Positions 1 to 8,154 of a stretch of 64,000 bases of DNA are shown in pieces. Numbering within the stretch: position 1 is the stretch's first letter; every line of letters begins with the position of its first letter. Position numbers and translations under genes: made by a program. The DNA is from Streptomyces sp. NBC_01463. Its GTDB lineage: Bacteria > Actinomycetota > Actinomycetes > Streptomycetales > Streptomycetaceae. Under the pieces are notes generated by a model. The model had not been told where the DNA came from and did not search any database. It saw only the letters and a program-made list of their open reading frames with translations. Location: the NCBI GenBank assembly GCA_036227345.1, contig CP109468.1:6262001-6326000 (forward strand), read 5' to 3'.

Positions 1-66
1 GGCACTTCATGTGCCGCATACAGCCCGTCACATAACCTCGTGCGCGGAGACCTTTAGGAGGCGAAC

Positions 67-909
67 GTGACCGGAACCGGCGCGCGATGGCTCGCGGGTG
101 CGCTGATCGTGGCCTGTGTGCTGCTTGTCGGCCCCAGTGCGTCGAACGGCGCCTACGTCACCAAGCCGCTGCCGGCCGGCGCCCCCACGGAGGTCGTGCC
201 GAACCGGGTCATGACCTGGAACATCTGCAACCCCTGCAAGGGGAGCGGCCAGAACGCCGGCCGGGCGGCGGAGATCGCCACGTACGCGCCTCAGGTCATC
301 GGCCTGCAGGAGGCGTGTGTGGGTGATGTCGAGAGGATCCGGGAGCATCTGCGGTATCAGTACGGGCTCGTCTACCACGTCGAGTACGGGTCGGTTCTCC
401 GGAACTGGGGCCGTTGCGGGGGAGTGCCGTGGCGTCCTGGGGGCTTTGGCCAGGCGATTCTTTCGGCCGCTCCGATGACCGACCATGTGAACGTGGAGTA
501 CCCCGACGGCGGCTCCGAGGACCGTGGGTACATGGCCGTCACCACCCTCGTGGACGGCCGGCCCGTCCGGGTCTTCAACACGCACCTGGCCCAGCGGAGA
601 CAGGAATCAGTCCGCGTGAAGCAGACCGCCGTACTGGCGAAGGCCGTTGCCCGGCACGACCGCACGATCGTTCTCGGTGACTTCAACGCGGTGCCGGACA
701 CACCCGAACTCACCGGGATGTGGGGCCTGGCCTCGGACGCCGACTCCGAGTGCGGTCCCTCGGCGGCCGGTGCGTGCAAGCCGACCACCGACTGGCGCAG
801 CAAGTTCGACTACATCTTTCTGCGCGGCTTCGCCCCGATCAGGCAACGTGTGCATCTCACTCCCTACTCGGACCACGACCTGGTGCAGGGCGATCTGAGG
901 TGGGCCTAG
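67..909 (+). CDS. Secreted endonuclease/exonuclease/phosphatase family protein
   Basis: A 280-aa protein of the EEP (DNase I-like) superfamily, which hydrolyses phosphodiester or phosphomonoester bonds in nucleic acids, lipids or inositols with a divalent metal. Visible signature blocks are WNI (51-53), QE (81-82, metal-binding Glu), NTHL (171-174), GDFN (204-207) and a terminal SDHDLV with the catalytic His. A hydrophobic N-terminus (about 8-27) ending before ASNGA looks like a signal peptide, so the enzyme is probably exported. The GTG start is set by the GGAGG just upstream (57-61). The substrate cannot be told from sequence. The neighbour across a gap is convergent, so it appears monocistronic. 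Confidence 0.88.
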   Translation: MTGTGARWLAGALIVACVLLVGPSASNGAYVTKPLPAGAPTEVVPNRVMTWNICNPCKGSGQNAGRAAEIATYAPQVIGLQEACVGDVERIREHLRYQYGLVYHVEYGSVLRNWGRCGGVPWRPGGFGQAILSAAPMTDHVNVEYPDGGSEDRGYMAVTTLVDGRPVRVFNTHLAQRRQESVRVKQTAVLAKAVARHDRTIVLGDFNAVPDTPELTGMWGLASDADSECGPSAAGACKPTTDWRSKFDYIFLRGFAPIRQRVHLTPYSDHDLVQGDLRWA

Positions 910-966
910 CGAGGTCGAGTCCGGCGCAGGCGGGCCTCAGATGACGTGGGGCATGCAGCCGAGACC

Positions 967-985
967 CTTAGGCGGCGCGCCTGAG
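967..985 (+). terminator. Short hairpin downstream of the EEP gene
   Basis: An 8-bp stem with one G-U pair (967-974 with 978-985) and a GCG loop lies 57 bases after the stop of the EEP gene. There is no U-tract. Plausible weak terminator only. Confidence 0.35.
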
Positions 986-1000
986 AGAGCCATGGCCGTA

Positions 1001-1028
1001 GGCGCCGGGCGCCGGGCGCCGGGCGCTG
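1001..1028. repeat. 7-bp tandem repeat, four copies
   Basis: GGCGCCG repeats four times with a single mismatch in the last copy, in the gap between two convergent genes. Probably slippage-generated. No function is apparent. Confidence 0.7.
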
Positions 1029-1057
1029 TGCCCCGTCGTTCCGCCTGCGGGCGTGGG

Positions 1058-1366
1058 CTATTTGACGGTTGCCAAGGCCGCCAGCAGCCCCGCTCCGGTC
1101 CCCAGTACGAGCAGTTGCACGATGCCGGAGATCTGCCATCGCAGGAGAATCAGCCCGCCCCCTGTGACGGCCGCGCCGCCGAGCAACAGCCACGCCCCTC
1201 GTATCGCTTCGCTTGGGGCGCCGGGCGGATTGTTGCTGTCATAGGCGTCGGCCCATCCCGTCATCCCATAGCGGAACACCAGATAGGCGACCACTACCAG
1301 GTCGATCAACAGTAGAGCCACGCTGAGGCCGACCTGCTGGCCGGTCGACGGCTTGGCGAGCCACAT
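1058..1366 (-). CDS. Small membrane protein, unknown function
   Basis: A 102-aa protein with three hydrophobic stretches: about 11-31, about 57-75 and about 79-97, separated by a short polar loop containing DAYDSNNPPGAP. I do not recognise a family. The ATG at 1366 is preferred over GTG codons 3 and 2 codons upstream because GGAG sits about 10 bases before it and only 1-4 bases before the GTGs. It lies alone, convergent with the EEP gene and about 200 bp downstream of the SUKH-like gene on the same strand. Confidence 0.6.
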   Translation of the reverse strand: MWLAKPSTGQQVGLSVALLLIDLVVVAYLVFRYGMTGWADAYDSNNPPGAPSEAIRGAWLLLGGAAVTGGGLILLRWQISGIVQLLVLGTGAGLLAALATVK

Positions 1367-1563
1367 GTCCACCACACTCCGGTCTGCCGGATCCGGTCGG
1401 TCACATGTGGTCCGGCCTCCTTGCGTGGCAGGCGTCGCGCCTGAGTACGGCTACTCAGCTCCGGTCCTTGACGTGACCGTCAGGCATCGATGGGCACGGC
1501 AGCTGCTGCGGCGAGTAGTGTGCCCGCCGCTCCAGTTCCGCGGCATCGCAAGGCCCTTCGGGT

Positions 1564-2163
1564 TCAGATCAGGTCCTGCCAGAACCCGACGCTCGCCTGC
1601 GGGTCCCCACTCGCGTCGACGTCGCCCCATGCGTCGTCGAACTCCCGGTGCATGTAGTCGACCAGGTCCTGCCCGTAGTAAATGATGTCGGTCTGCCACA
1701 TCGAGAGCACGGGGTGCCCGAAGCTTCCCCGTCCCGCGGGAAGGTAGCGGTGGGCGTACACCGGCACCAGAATCGGTACGTTCTCCAGCCGGCACCGTGC
1801 TGTGGCGAGGGCGGCCGCGTCATCCGTCGGGCGCTCACCCCACGGCTCGTACCAGAAGGCGCTGTGCTCGATGCTGAGGAGGACGCCCTTGACCGGCCAG
1901 TCCAGCTGACTGCGCAGTTCGTCCGGTTCTGCGTCGCGCCACTCGGGCCAGGGCTTGGACCAGGTCTGGCCCTCTTCCGGTGGCACGTTCACGGGAAGGC
2001 CCGCAGCCAGGAACGCACGGTGGTCGTCCGCGAACTCGAAGCCGTGCTCTCGCTCGATCCGCGCGAACTCCGCATCGCTGAGTCCCGGCTCGAATGCGTA
2101 GAGGCCCGTATCCGCCAGGCGACGCGCGGCCTCCGCGCCCAAGCGCTGTCCCTCGTTCATCAT
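1564..2163 (-). CDS. SMI1/KNR4 (SUKH) family-like protein
   Basis: A 199-aa soluble protein. Its N-terminal half reads like a SUKH domain: GLSDAEFARIEREHGFEFADD followed by HRAFLAAGLPVN, the usual helix with an I-x-x-x-E pattern and then a conserved F-L-x-x-G-x-P. The remainder is Trp-rich (TWSKPWPEWRD, FWYEPWG). SUKH proteins are often immunity proteins against contact-dependent or polymorphic toxins, but many Streptomyces copies are orphans. No toxin-like gene is next to it. Tandem ATGs occur at the start; the first is chosen, with AGGG about 7 bases upstream. Function is inferred from fold only. Confidence 0.7.
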   Translation of the reverse strand: MMNEGQRLGAEAARRLADTGLYAFEPGLSDAEFARIEREHGFEFADDHRAFLAAGLPVNVPPEEGQTWSKPWPEWRDAEPDELRSQLDWPVKGVLLSIEHSAFWYEPWGERPTDDAAALATARCRLENVPILVPVYAHRYLPAGRGSFGHPVLSMWQTDIIYYGQDLVDYMHREFDDAWGDVDASGDPQASVGFWQDLI

Positions 2164-2218
2164 TGCCGCACCCTAGCTCCGCAGGAATTCGTCCGCGCCC
2201 GAGTTTTCCCTGGCGACT

Positions 2219-2243
2219 CCGGAGCAGTCGACCGGAGCAGTCG
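2219..2243. repeat. 12-bp direct repeat in a divergent promoter region
   Basis: CCGGAGCAGTCG occurs twice (2219-2230 and 2232-2243) separated by one base, between the divergent SUKH-like and MFS genes. A 13-bp step is not a full helical turn. It could be a regulatory site or chance. Confidence 0.4.
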
Positions 2244-2456
2244 TCCGGGGCGGTCGCGGCACGACCACGCTCGGCGCGAGACGGCGGTCTGTGGCCGCTC
2301 GTGCCCGGTCTCCCCGCGAGGCGAAATCTCGTCCCCCGGTACCGGCAGGGCCCCTAGCCTCTCCGGCATGGATCAGCGGCGAAGGCGTGACCAGCGGCAG
2401 CGCCGCACCTGGACGACGGCTCCTTGCTGTCCGGCTCCGAGCCGTGAGGGCAGCCG

Positions 2457-3698
2457 GTGAGCGCAGGCCAGAGCGAGCGCACGCGGCCCGTCCCCGCTTC
2501 CGTGACCGGCTCCCCGTTGCGTGTTCCGGCCTTCCGGCGGTTCCTGCTGGCTCACCTGGTTTCCGCGACCGGGTCGGCCATGGCGCCCGTCGCGCTCGCG
2601 TTCGCCGTCATCGGGCAGGGGGGAGGAGCCTGGTCGCTCGGGATCGTGCTCACCGCCAACACCGTGCCGGCCCTGGTCTTTCTCCTCATGGGCGGTGTGC
2701 TGGCCGACCGGATGTCCCGCAGTCGCCTTCTGTTCATGGGCAACCTCGGCGCCGGGACCGCTCAAGCGGCCCTCGCCCTCCTCGTTGCCACCGGGGCCGC
2801 GTCCACCTTCGCCATCAGCGTCTGTGCCTGCGTATCCGGGGTGGCGGCCGCCTTCATCGCGCCGGCGGCCCAGGGCATCGCGACCCGGCTCGTGTCGCGG
2901 GAGCAGCTCCAGCAGGCCAACGCCCTGGTGCGGGTGCCCGGGAACGCGGTCAAGGTCGTCGGGCCGGTCGTCGGCGGGTTCGTCGTCTCGTTCACCGGGC
3001 CCGCCTGGGCGCTCGGGTGGGACGCGGTGACCTTCGTCGTCGCGGCACTGCTGCTGCTCGGGCTCCGGCTCGCCGGCTCCGTGCCCTCCGGCGGTGGCGC
3101 CCTGGACGACCTCCGTACCGGATGGGCCGGATTCCGTTCGCGGAACTGGCTCTGGAGCTACACCGCCGCCGGGACCGCGGTCGTGGCGGCCTGGCTGGCC
3201 GGATATCAACTGCTCGGGCCGCTCGTCGCCGACCGCGGCTACTCCGGTGCCCGCTCCTGGGGGCTTGTGCAGGGGGCCTTCGCCGCCGGGCTCCTGGCCG
3301 GTACCTTCGTCTGCCTCCTCTGGAAGCCGCGGCGGCTGATGCTGGTCTGCGTGGTGGCCAGTTCGGCGATCATGCTGCCGCTGGCCGCTCTCGGGGCGGG
3401 ACTCTCGCTGTCCTGGGTGCTGGGGGCCGCCGTCGTTGCCGGGATCGGGCTGGACGTGGCCATCGTGGCCTGGTCCACCGCCATGCAACAGCAGTTGCCG
3501 GACGCGGAGTTGGGGCGGCTCGGTGCCTTCAACGCGGTGGGGGAGCGTGTCGCCATCCCCTTCGCCTACCTGCTGGTGGCCGGGGCCTCCGCGTACTGGA
3601 CCAGCCGGCACATTCTGCTGGTGTGCGCTGCGATCATCCTCGCCGCCACGGTGGCCAACCTGTGCGTGCGCGACGTGTACCGGATCCAGCGGGTGTGA
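2457..3698 (+). CDS. MFS transporter (EntS/MFS_3-like exporter)
   Basis: A 413-aa polytopic protein with about 12 membrane segments and the MFS loop 2-3 motif GGVLADRMSRSRLL (about residues 79-92). The start of the fold, PAFRRFLLAHLVSATGSAM, is typical of the MFS_3 group that includes enterobactin exporter EntS and macrolide exporters. It is therefore most likely an efflux pump for a small hydrophobic molecule; the substrate is unknown. The GTG start is preceded by GAGGGC. Its 3' end overlaps the end of the convergent MFS gene by about 65 bp, unusual for two full-length genes and a possible source of antisense interference. Confidence 0.85.
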   Translation: MSAGQSERTRPVPASVTGSPLRVPAFRRFLLAHLVSATGSAMAPVALAFAVIGQGGGAWSLGIVLTANTVPALVFLLMGGVLADRMSRSRLLFMGNLGAGTAQAALALLVATGAASTFAISVCACVSGVAAAFIAPAAQGIATRLVSREQLQQANALVRVPGNAVKVVGPVVGGFVVSFTGPAWALGWDAVTFVVAALLLLGLRLAGSVPSGGGALDDLRTGWAGFRSRNWLWSYTAAGTAVVAAWLAGYQLLGPLVADRGYSGARSWGLVQGAFAAGLLAGTFVCLLWKPRRLMLVCVVASSAIMLPLAALGAGLSLSWVLGAAVVAGIGLDVAIVAWSTAMQQQLPDAELGRLGAFNAVGERVAIPFAYLLVAGASAYWTSRHILLVCAAIILAATVANLCVRDVYRIQRV

Positions 3699-5088
3699 AC
3701 CGGCGCGGAGCCTGGAGGGGTGTTCCGTACGGGAGCGGGAGGCGCCTCCCCAGTCTTGCCAAGGGGGAGAAGGCCATGAAGAGGGGAGACAGGGAGAGTG
3801 CCACCGCGGTCGCCAGCAGGCTCGTGCGCAGGCCCCAACTGCCCGCCAGGTAGCCGCCCAGCACAGAGCCGATCGGCGTCAGGCCCATGCCCGCGAAGTT
3901 GATCGTCGCCACGACCCGGCCCTGTATCCGTACGGGTGTGAGCCCCTGCCGTACCGCCATCACCGTGACGTTGACCAGCTGGCCGAAGGTCCCGAAGAGG
4001 AAGTTGATGACGAGAAGCGCGGGGAGCGTGATGAAGGAGGAGCTGTGCAGGGCCGGTACGCCGAGCATCACGCCGTCCGCGACGACCGCCGATGACACCA
4101 GCACCTTGCCGTATCCCAACCTCCCCGGCAGCCTCGCCGCCAGCAGCGATCCCACGACCGCGCCCGGACCCATCGCCGCGAGCGCCAGGCCGATGGCCGT
4201 GGGCGACAGGTGCAGCCCGCGCGGGAGGTAGAGCAGATACACGGTCATCAGTGCGGCGAACCAGAACTGGAAGAGCGCCGACGCCACCCCCACCGCCCTC
4301 AGCGCGGGATTGCCGGCCACGAAGCGGAGGCCTTCGAGGATCTGTGGCCCCGTGCGCGCCGGGCCCGCAGCAGGTTCGGGTACCCGTTCGTGGCCGCGGA
4401 TGCGGTGGATCGAAGCCGACGACAGCGCGAAGAAGAACGCGCCGGTGACGACCGCGACCGGGCCGGAGAACAGCGACATCAGCATGCCGCCGAGCGCAGG
4501 GCCGCCGATCTGGGCCGCTGATCTGCTGCCCTCCAGCGCGCTGTTGCCCTGCATCAGCCGGTCACGGTCCACCAGCCGTACGAGCGACGCCTGGTACGCC
4601 ACGTCGAAGTACACGCTCAGGACGCCGACGAGCAGGGCGGCCACCAGCAGCGCGGGCATGCCGAGGAGGCCCAGTACGTACGTGACGGGGATCGCCGCCA
4701 GTGCCAGTGCGCGGCCGAGGTCCGCCGCCACCATCACCGTACGGGTGCGGCGCCTGTCCACCCACGCGCCCGCGAACAGCGAGAGCAGCAGGATCGGCGC
4801 CTGCTCCACCGCGCGCAGGAAGCCGAGCTGCCCCGCACCCGCGTCGAGGGACACCACGGCGACGAGCGGCAGGATCACCTGCGTGGCCTGCGCTCCGAAC
4901 TGGGAGGCGGCCTGGCCCACCCACAGCCTGCGGAAGTCGGCGTCCCGCCACAGGGCCGGCGGCGTCCCGGCCGCCCGACGGCCGTTGCTCCCGGCCGCCC
5001 GACGGCCGTTGCTCCCGGCCGCCTTCATCGGTGGGCCCGTCGGAGGGGGACTTCCGGCTTGAAGGCGGTCGATGTTCGGGTGTGGCAT
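3634..5088 (-). CDS. MFS transporter (MFS_3-like exporter) with repeat in N-terminus
   Basis: About 484 aa if started at the ATG at 5088. The MFS core begins at PPALWRDADFRRLWVGQAAS and shows about 12 membrane segments and the motif GAWVDRRRTRTVM between TM2 and TM3. The sequence resembles the other MFS_3 protein next door, but the two are in opposite orientation. The frame stays open further upstream to 5223, and an internal ATG at 5028 is also possible; none has a strong Shine-Dalgarno, so the start is uncertain. The N-terminal tail contains the peptide AAGSNGRR in tandem, caused by a 24-bp DNA repeat. The C-terminus extends past the last TM into the end of the neighbouring gene. Confidence 0.8.
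   Translation of the reverse strand: MPHPNIDRLQAGSPPPTGPPMKAAGSNGRRAAGSNGRRAAGTPPALWRDADFRRLWVGQAASQFGAQATQVILPLVAVVSLDAGAGQLGFLRAVEQAPILLLSLFAGAWVDRRRTRTVMVAADLGRALALAAIPVTYVLGLLGMPALLVAALLVGVLSVYFDVAYQASLVRLVDRDRLMQGNSALEGSRSAAQIGGPALGGMLMSLFSGPVAVVTGAFFFALSSASIHRIRGHERVPEPAAGPARTGPQILEGLRFVAGNPALRAVGVASALFQFWFAALMTVYLLYLPRGLHLSPTAIGLALAAMGPGAVVGSLLAARLPGRLGYGKVLVSSAVVADGVMLGVPALHSSSFITLPALLVINFLFGTFGQLVNVTVMAVRQGLTPVRIQGRVVATINFAGMGLTPIGSVLGGYLAGSWGLRTSLLATAVALSLSPLFMAFSPLARLGRRLPLPYGTPLQAPRRFTPAGSGTRRARTGWPPWRRG
4966..5023. repeat. 24-bp tandem repeat (2.4 copies) inside the MFS gene
   Basis: The unit starting CCCGGCCGCCCGACGG at 4966 recurs exactly at 4990 and partly at 5014. Because 24 is a multiple of 3 it encodes an in-frame AAGSNGRR repeat ahead of the first membrane helix. 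Such a repeat can expand or contract without breaking the frame. Confidence 0.9.
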
Positions 5089-5445
5089 ACCGGGTGCATG
5101 GAGGCCTCTTGAGCTGCGGCGGACAACGCTCACCGGCCGGTGCACGAGGAAGTGCGCCGGATCGGGCGAGAAAGGCTCGCTGTGCCGCGACGTGGAGGCA
5201 GCACGCGATGACGGGTCGATCACGACCTGCGACGTCAGCGCGTGCTATGGCGACCGGGCATCCCAACTCCTGCTAAATCATGCGACGGTGAGGGAGGCTG
5301 GAAGTGGTTGCGGTTGTGGTTGTGCGTGCTGGACGGTAGTCCTTGATCGCGTGGGAAGGTAGCGGTTATCCCTGTCCTCGCCGCCCCTCCGTACCCTCGA
5401 TTCCCGGGGCGCTGGTGCGCCGGGCCGTGAGAGCAGAGGTGCAGC
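5089..5445. other. Intergenic region upstream of two divergent genes
   Basis: No convincing gene here. It should carry the promoters of the MFS gene (left) and the 62-aa gene (right). A possible promoter for the rightward gene is TTGATC at 5343-5348 and TTATCC at 5366-5371, 17 bp apart. A GTT-rich run (about 5300-5325) is a short imperfect repeat. Confidence 0.4.
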
Positions 5446-5634
5446 GTGAGCAAGAGGCGTTACGTCGCCAGGGGCGTCCCGGGCGGCTACCGGATCTGGG
5501 ACAACCGTGGGCGTCGATGGTGGGGGGACCACTACGAGCTCTGCCCCGATGATCTCCTGCGCGAGCTGAACGGCGACGCGAACCGCGACGCCATTGTCGC
5601 CCTGACGAAGCGGTACCGGGCGCTCAAGCGGTAG
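5446..5634 (+). CDS. 62-aa basic hypothetical protein
   Basis: A small soluble protein rich in Arg and Trp: it opens MSKRRYVARGVPGGYRIWD and continues with RRWWGDHYELCPDDLL. The GTG start has AGAGG about 8 bases upstream, and the codons show the usual G/C third-position bias, so it is probably real. The GYRIWDNRGRRWWG segment looks like two beta-strands of a small domain, followed by two helices. I do not recognise a family. It is convergent with the LysR gene. Confidence 0.6.
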   Translation: MSKRRYVARGVPGGYRIWDNRGRRWWGDHYELCPDDLLRELNGDANRDAIVALTKRYRALKR

Positions 5635-5686
5635 GACCCCTCCCCGGCACTCCGCCCCCTGTCCCCGGAGCCCCGGTCAAGGTCGC

Positions 5687-6592
5687 CTATGCCCTTGTCA
5701 TCACTTCCCGGAAGCATCCCCGCAGCCAGACATGCGCCGGGTCCGCGTCGTCGCGCGGGTGCCAGGCCAGGCCGAAGGGGAGGGGCGGGAGCGGGAGCGG
5801 GATCTCGAACGTCCGCAGGCCGAAGGTGTCCGTCAGGGTGCGGGTGCGCGTGTTGGCCAGTCCGACCAGATCGCTCCCCAGCAGGATGAACAGCGAGGAC
5901 GGGAAGGTGCCGACGCTCCCCACCACCTTTCTGCGCAGGCCGAGTTCGGCGAGGGCGGTGTCGACGGGGCCCTCCGTGCGGCCGCGGCGCGAGACGGTCA
6001 GGTGTTCCGCGGCCGCGAAGCGGGCGGGCGTGAGCTCCCCGCTCAGGAGCGGGTGACCCGGGCGCACCACGCCCACCATGTGGTCCTCGAAGAGGTGCTC
6101 GCGGTGGACTTCCGGGGAGCGGGTGTCGATGACCCCGACCTCCAGGTCCGCCGCGCCCTCGCGCAGGAACGGGGCGTCCACGTGGCTCTCCATCAGGAAG
6201 CGCAGCCGTACGCCCGGCGCCTCCTCGGCGATCCTGGCGAACAGTGCCGCACCGGCTGTCGCGGCCAGGGTGTCCTGGCCCACCACGGTGAAGGTCCGCG
6301 AGAGGGCGCGCAGATCCACCTTGCCGCCCGAGAGGAAGACGCCGCGCGCCCGCTCCACGACGGCACGCACCTCGCCGTGGATGGCCCGGGCGTGCGCGGT
6401 GGGGACCATGGTGCGGCCCGCCCGCACGAGCACCGGATCGCCCAGCGCCTTGCGGATGCGGCCCAGGGTGCGGCTCATGGCCGGCTCGGACAGATGCAGC
6501 CGGGCGGCGGCCCCCGAGACGCTGGATTCCTCCAGCAGCACGTCCAGGGCGACCAGAAGGTTGAGGTCAAGGCTGGATTGCGTCACACGCAT
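5687..6592 (-). CDS. LysR-family transcriptional regulator
   Basis: A 301-aa LysR-type regulator. The winged helix-turn-helix occupies about residues 7-66 (DLNLLVALDVLLEESSVSGAAARLHLSEPAMSRTLGRIRKALGD), followed by a linker helix and a periplasmic-binding-protein-like effector domain. The start at 6592 is chosen because AAGGGA precedes it; an in-frame start 23 codons upstream would run through the operator. It is divergent from the MFS/siderophore-interacting-protein operon, with 89 bp between starts and a CCAA-N7-TTGG dyad lying just in front of its own start. It likely controls that operon and represses itself. The effector is unknown. Confidence 0.93.
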   Translation of the reverse strand: MRVTQSSLDLNLLVALDVLLEESSVSGAAARLHLSEPAMSRTLGRIRKALGDPVLVRAGRTMVPTAHARAIHGEVRAVVERARGVFLSGGKVDLRALSRTFTVVGQDTLAATAGAALFARIAEEAPGVRLRFLMESHVDAPFLREGAADLEVGVIDTRSPEVHREHLFEDHMVGVVRPGHPLLSGELTPARFAAAEHLTVSRRGRTEGPVDTALAELGLRRKVVGSVGTFPSSLFILLGSDLVGLANTRTRTLTDTFGLRTFEIPLPLPPLPFGLAWHPRDDADPAHVWLRGCFREVMTRA

Positions 6593-6599
6593 AGTTCCC

Positions 6600-6624
6600 T
6601 TGCCAAAGATGCATTGGAAAGCAA
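6600..6624. promoter_or_regulatory. LysR-type operator candidate
   Basis: CCAA-N7-TTGG (6603-6617) is a perfect dyad in the interrupted-palindrome format of LysR sites, and outer bases TTGC (from 6600) and GCAA (6621-6624) extend it imperfectly. It lies between the divergent LysR and MFS genes, adjacent to the LysR Shine-Dalgarno. The link to this LysR protein is inferred from position. Confidence 0.6.
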
Positions 6625-6681
6625 GTCGGGCCAACTCTACGGTGGAGAGCACACCCCGCATCCACGGCTCCAGGAGGAGCG

Positions 6682-8154
6682 TTGTCTCCGTATGCCCCGA
6701 AGGCCCCGGGCCTCTCCCGTTCCGCGCTGTACGTGCTCTGCGCCTGTGTGCTCGTCGCGCAGAGCATGGTCGCCGCCATCAACCTGCTCATCCCCCAACT
6801 CGCCTCCTCCGCCCTGCGTCCCAGCTCCAGCGAGCTGCTGTGGGCGGTCGACGCCTACGTCATCGTCTTCGCCGGACTGCTGATCCCGGCCGGCGCCCTC
6901 GGCGACCGCTTCGGCCGCAAGGGCGTCCTCCTCGCCGGCCTGGGGCTCTTCGCCGCGGGCTCGGCCACCAGCGCGCTCGCCACCGCTCCCGCCGCGCTCA
7001 TCGCGGGACGCGGAGTGTGCGGCGCCGGGGCGGCGCTGATCATGCCCGCGACCATGTCCATCCTGGTCACCCTCGCCACTCCCGGCCGCAGGGCGCAGGC
7101 GCTCGCCACCTGGACACTCGCCGTCGGGCTCGGCGGTCTGGCCGGCAATGTCGGCGGAGGACTCGTCGGACAGTTCCTGTCCTGGCGCGCCCTGTTCTGG
7201 GCGATGGTGCCGCTCGCCGCGCTGCTCGCCCTGGCCGTCGCCCGTATCGCGCCCCGCACCCCCGCGCAGACCGGCGCCGCACCGGACCCGGTCGGGTCAC
7301 TGCTGCTGACCGGGTCCCTGACCGCCCTGGTGTACGGGATCATCGAGGGCCCGTCGCGCGGCTGGGGTTCGGTGCACGTGCTGATCGCCTTCGGCCTCGG
7401 AGCCGTACTGCTGGCCGTGTTCGTGGTCCACGGGCTGCGGGCGGCGCATCCGCTCCTCGACCCGAGGGTCTTCGCGTCGCCGGGCCTGCGGGCCGGGGTG
7501 CTGGGCACCGCCGCCGGGTTCTTCGGGCTCTTCGCCCTGTTCTACGTCAACTCCCAGTACCTGCAGTACGTGAAGGGCTTCTCCGTGGGCCTCGCCGGGG
7601 TGGCGATCGTCCCCCTCACCGTGGGCATGGCGCTCGTGCCGAGGCTCGGGGCCCGCTGGCTGGACCGGTACGGAATCCGGCCGGTGGCGGGCGGCGGGCT
7701 CGCCCTCATCGGAGTGGGGCTGCTGCTGGTCTCCACCGCGGACGCGGGGACGCCGTACGCCGTGTACGCGGTGCATCTGCTCGTCATCTCCGCCGGTACG
7801 GGTCTGTGCGCGCCCGCCCTGACCGTCGCCGTCGTCTCCGAACTGCCCGCCCACCGGAGCGGACTCGGCTCCGGGCTGAACACCGCGGCCCGCGAGATCG
7901 GGGCGGCGCTCGGTGTCGCCGTCGTCGGAACCGTGCTGGCTTCCGGGGCGGGACCGAACCGTCCGGCGGCCGCCCACGCCGCTGATTTCGTCCCGGCGAT
8001 GGCCGAAGGACTGCGTGTCGTCGCGGCCGTGCTCCTCGTCGTCACCGTCTTCGTCGTGCTCGGCACTTCCGGACGTCCACGCAGTGCCCCTACCCTGTCG
8101 GCCGACGGAGCCCCGGCCGCGGATCCGCGCGAGGGCGAACGGGAGACGGTATGA
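6682..8154 (+). CDS. MFS transporter, DHA2 (14-TM) family
   Basis: A 490-aa exporter with about 14 hydrophobic segments. Motif A is present (GALGDRFGRKGVLLAG) as are the DHA2-type WAVDAYVIVFAGLLIPAG and the GNVGGGLVGQFLSWRALFW block. The start is a TTG at 6682: an AGGAGG precedes it (6672-6677) and the nearby ATG at 6692 is out of frame. The last four bases overlap the siderophore-interacting-protein gene (ATGA), so the two are co-translated. That pairing suggests a siderophore or iron-chelate exporter, but drug efflux is equally compatible with the sequence. Probably controlled by the divergent LysR regulator. Confidence 0.9.
   Translation: MSPYAPKAPGLSRSALYVLCACVLVAQSMVAAINLLIPQLASSALRPSSSELLWAVDAYVIVFAGLLIPAGALGDRFGRKGVLLAGLGLFAAGSATSALATAPAALIAGRGVCGAGAALIMPATMSILVTLATPGRRAQALATWTLAVGLGGLAGNVGGGLVGQFLSWRALFWAMVPLAALLALAVARIAPRTPAQTGAAPDPVGSLLLTGSLTALVYGIIEGPSRGWGSVHVLIAFGLGAVLLAVFVVHGLRAAHPLLDPRVFASPGLRAGVLGTAAGFFGLFALFYVNSQYLQYVKGFSVGLAGVAIVPLTVGMALVPRLGARWLDRYGIRPVAGGGLALIGVGLLLVSTADAGTPYAVYAVHLLVISAGTGLCAPALTVAVVSELPAHRSGLGSGLNTAAREIGAALGVAVVGTVLASGAGPNRPAAAHAADFVPAMAEGLRVVAAVLLVVTVFVVLGTSGRPRSAPTLSADGAPAADPREGERETV

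Noticed and set aside
2373..3611. Long minus-strand frame opposite the first MFS gene
   Set aside because: Gly/Pro/Arg-rich shadow translation with no domain.
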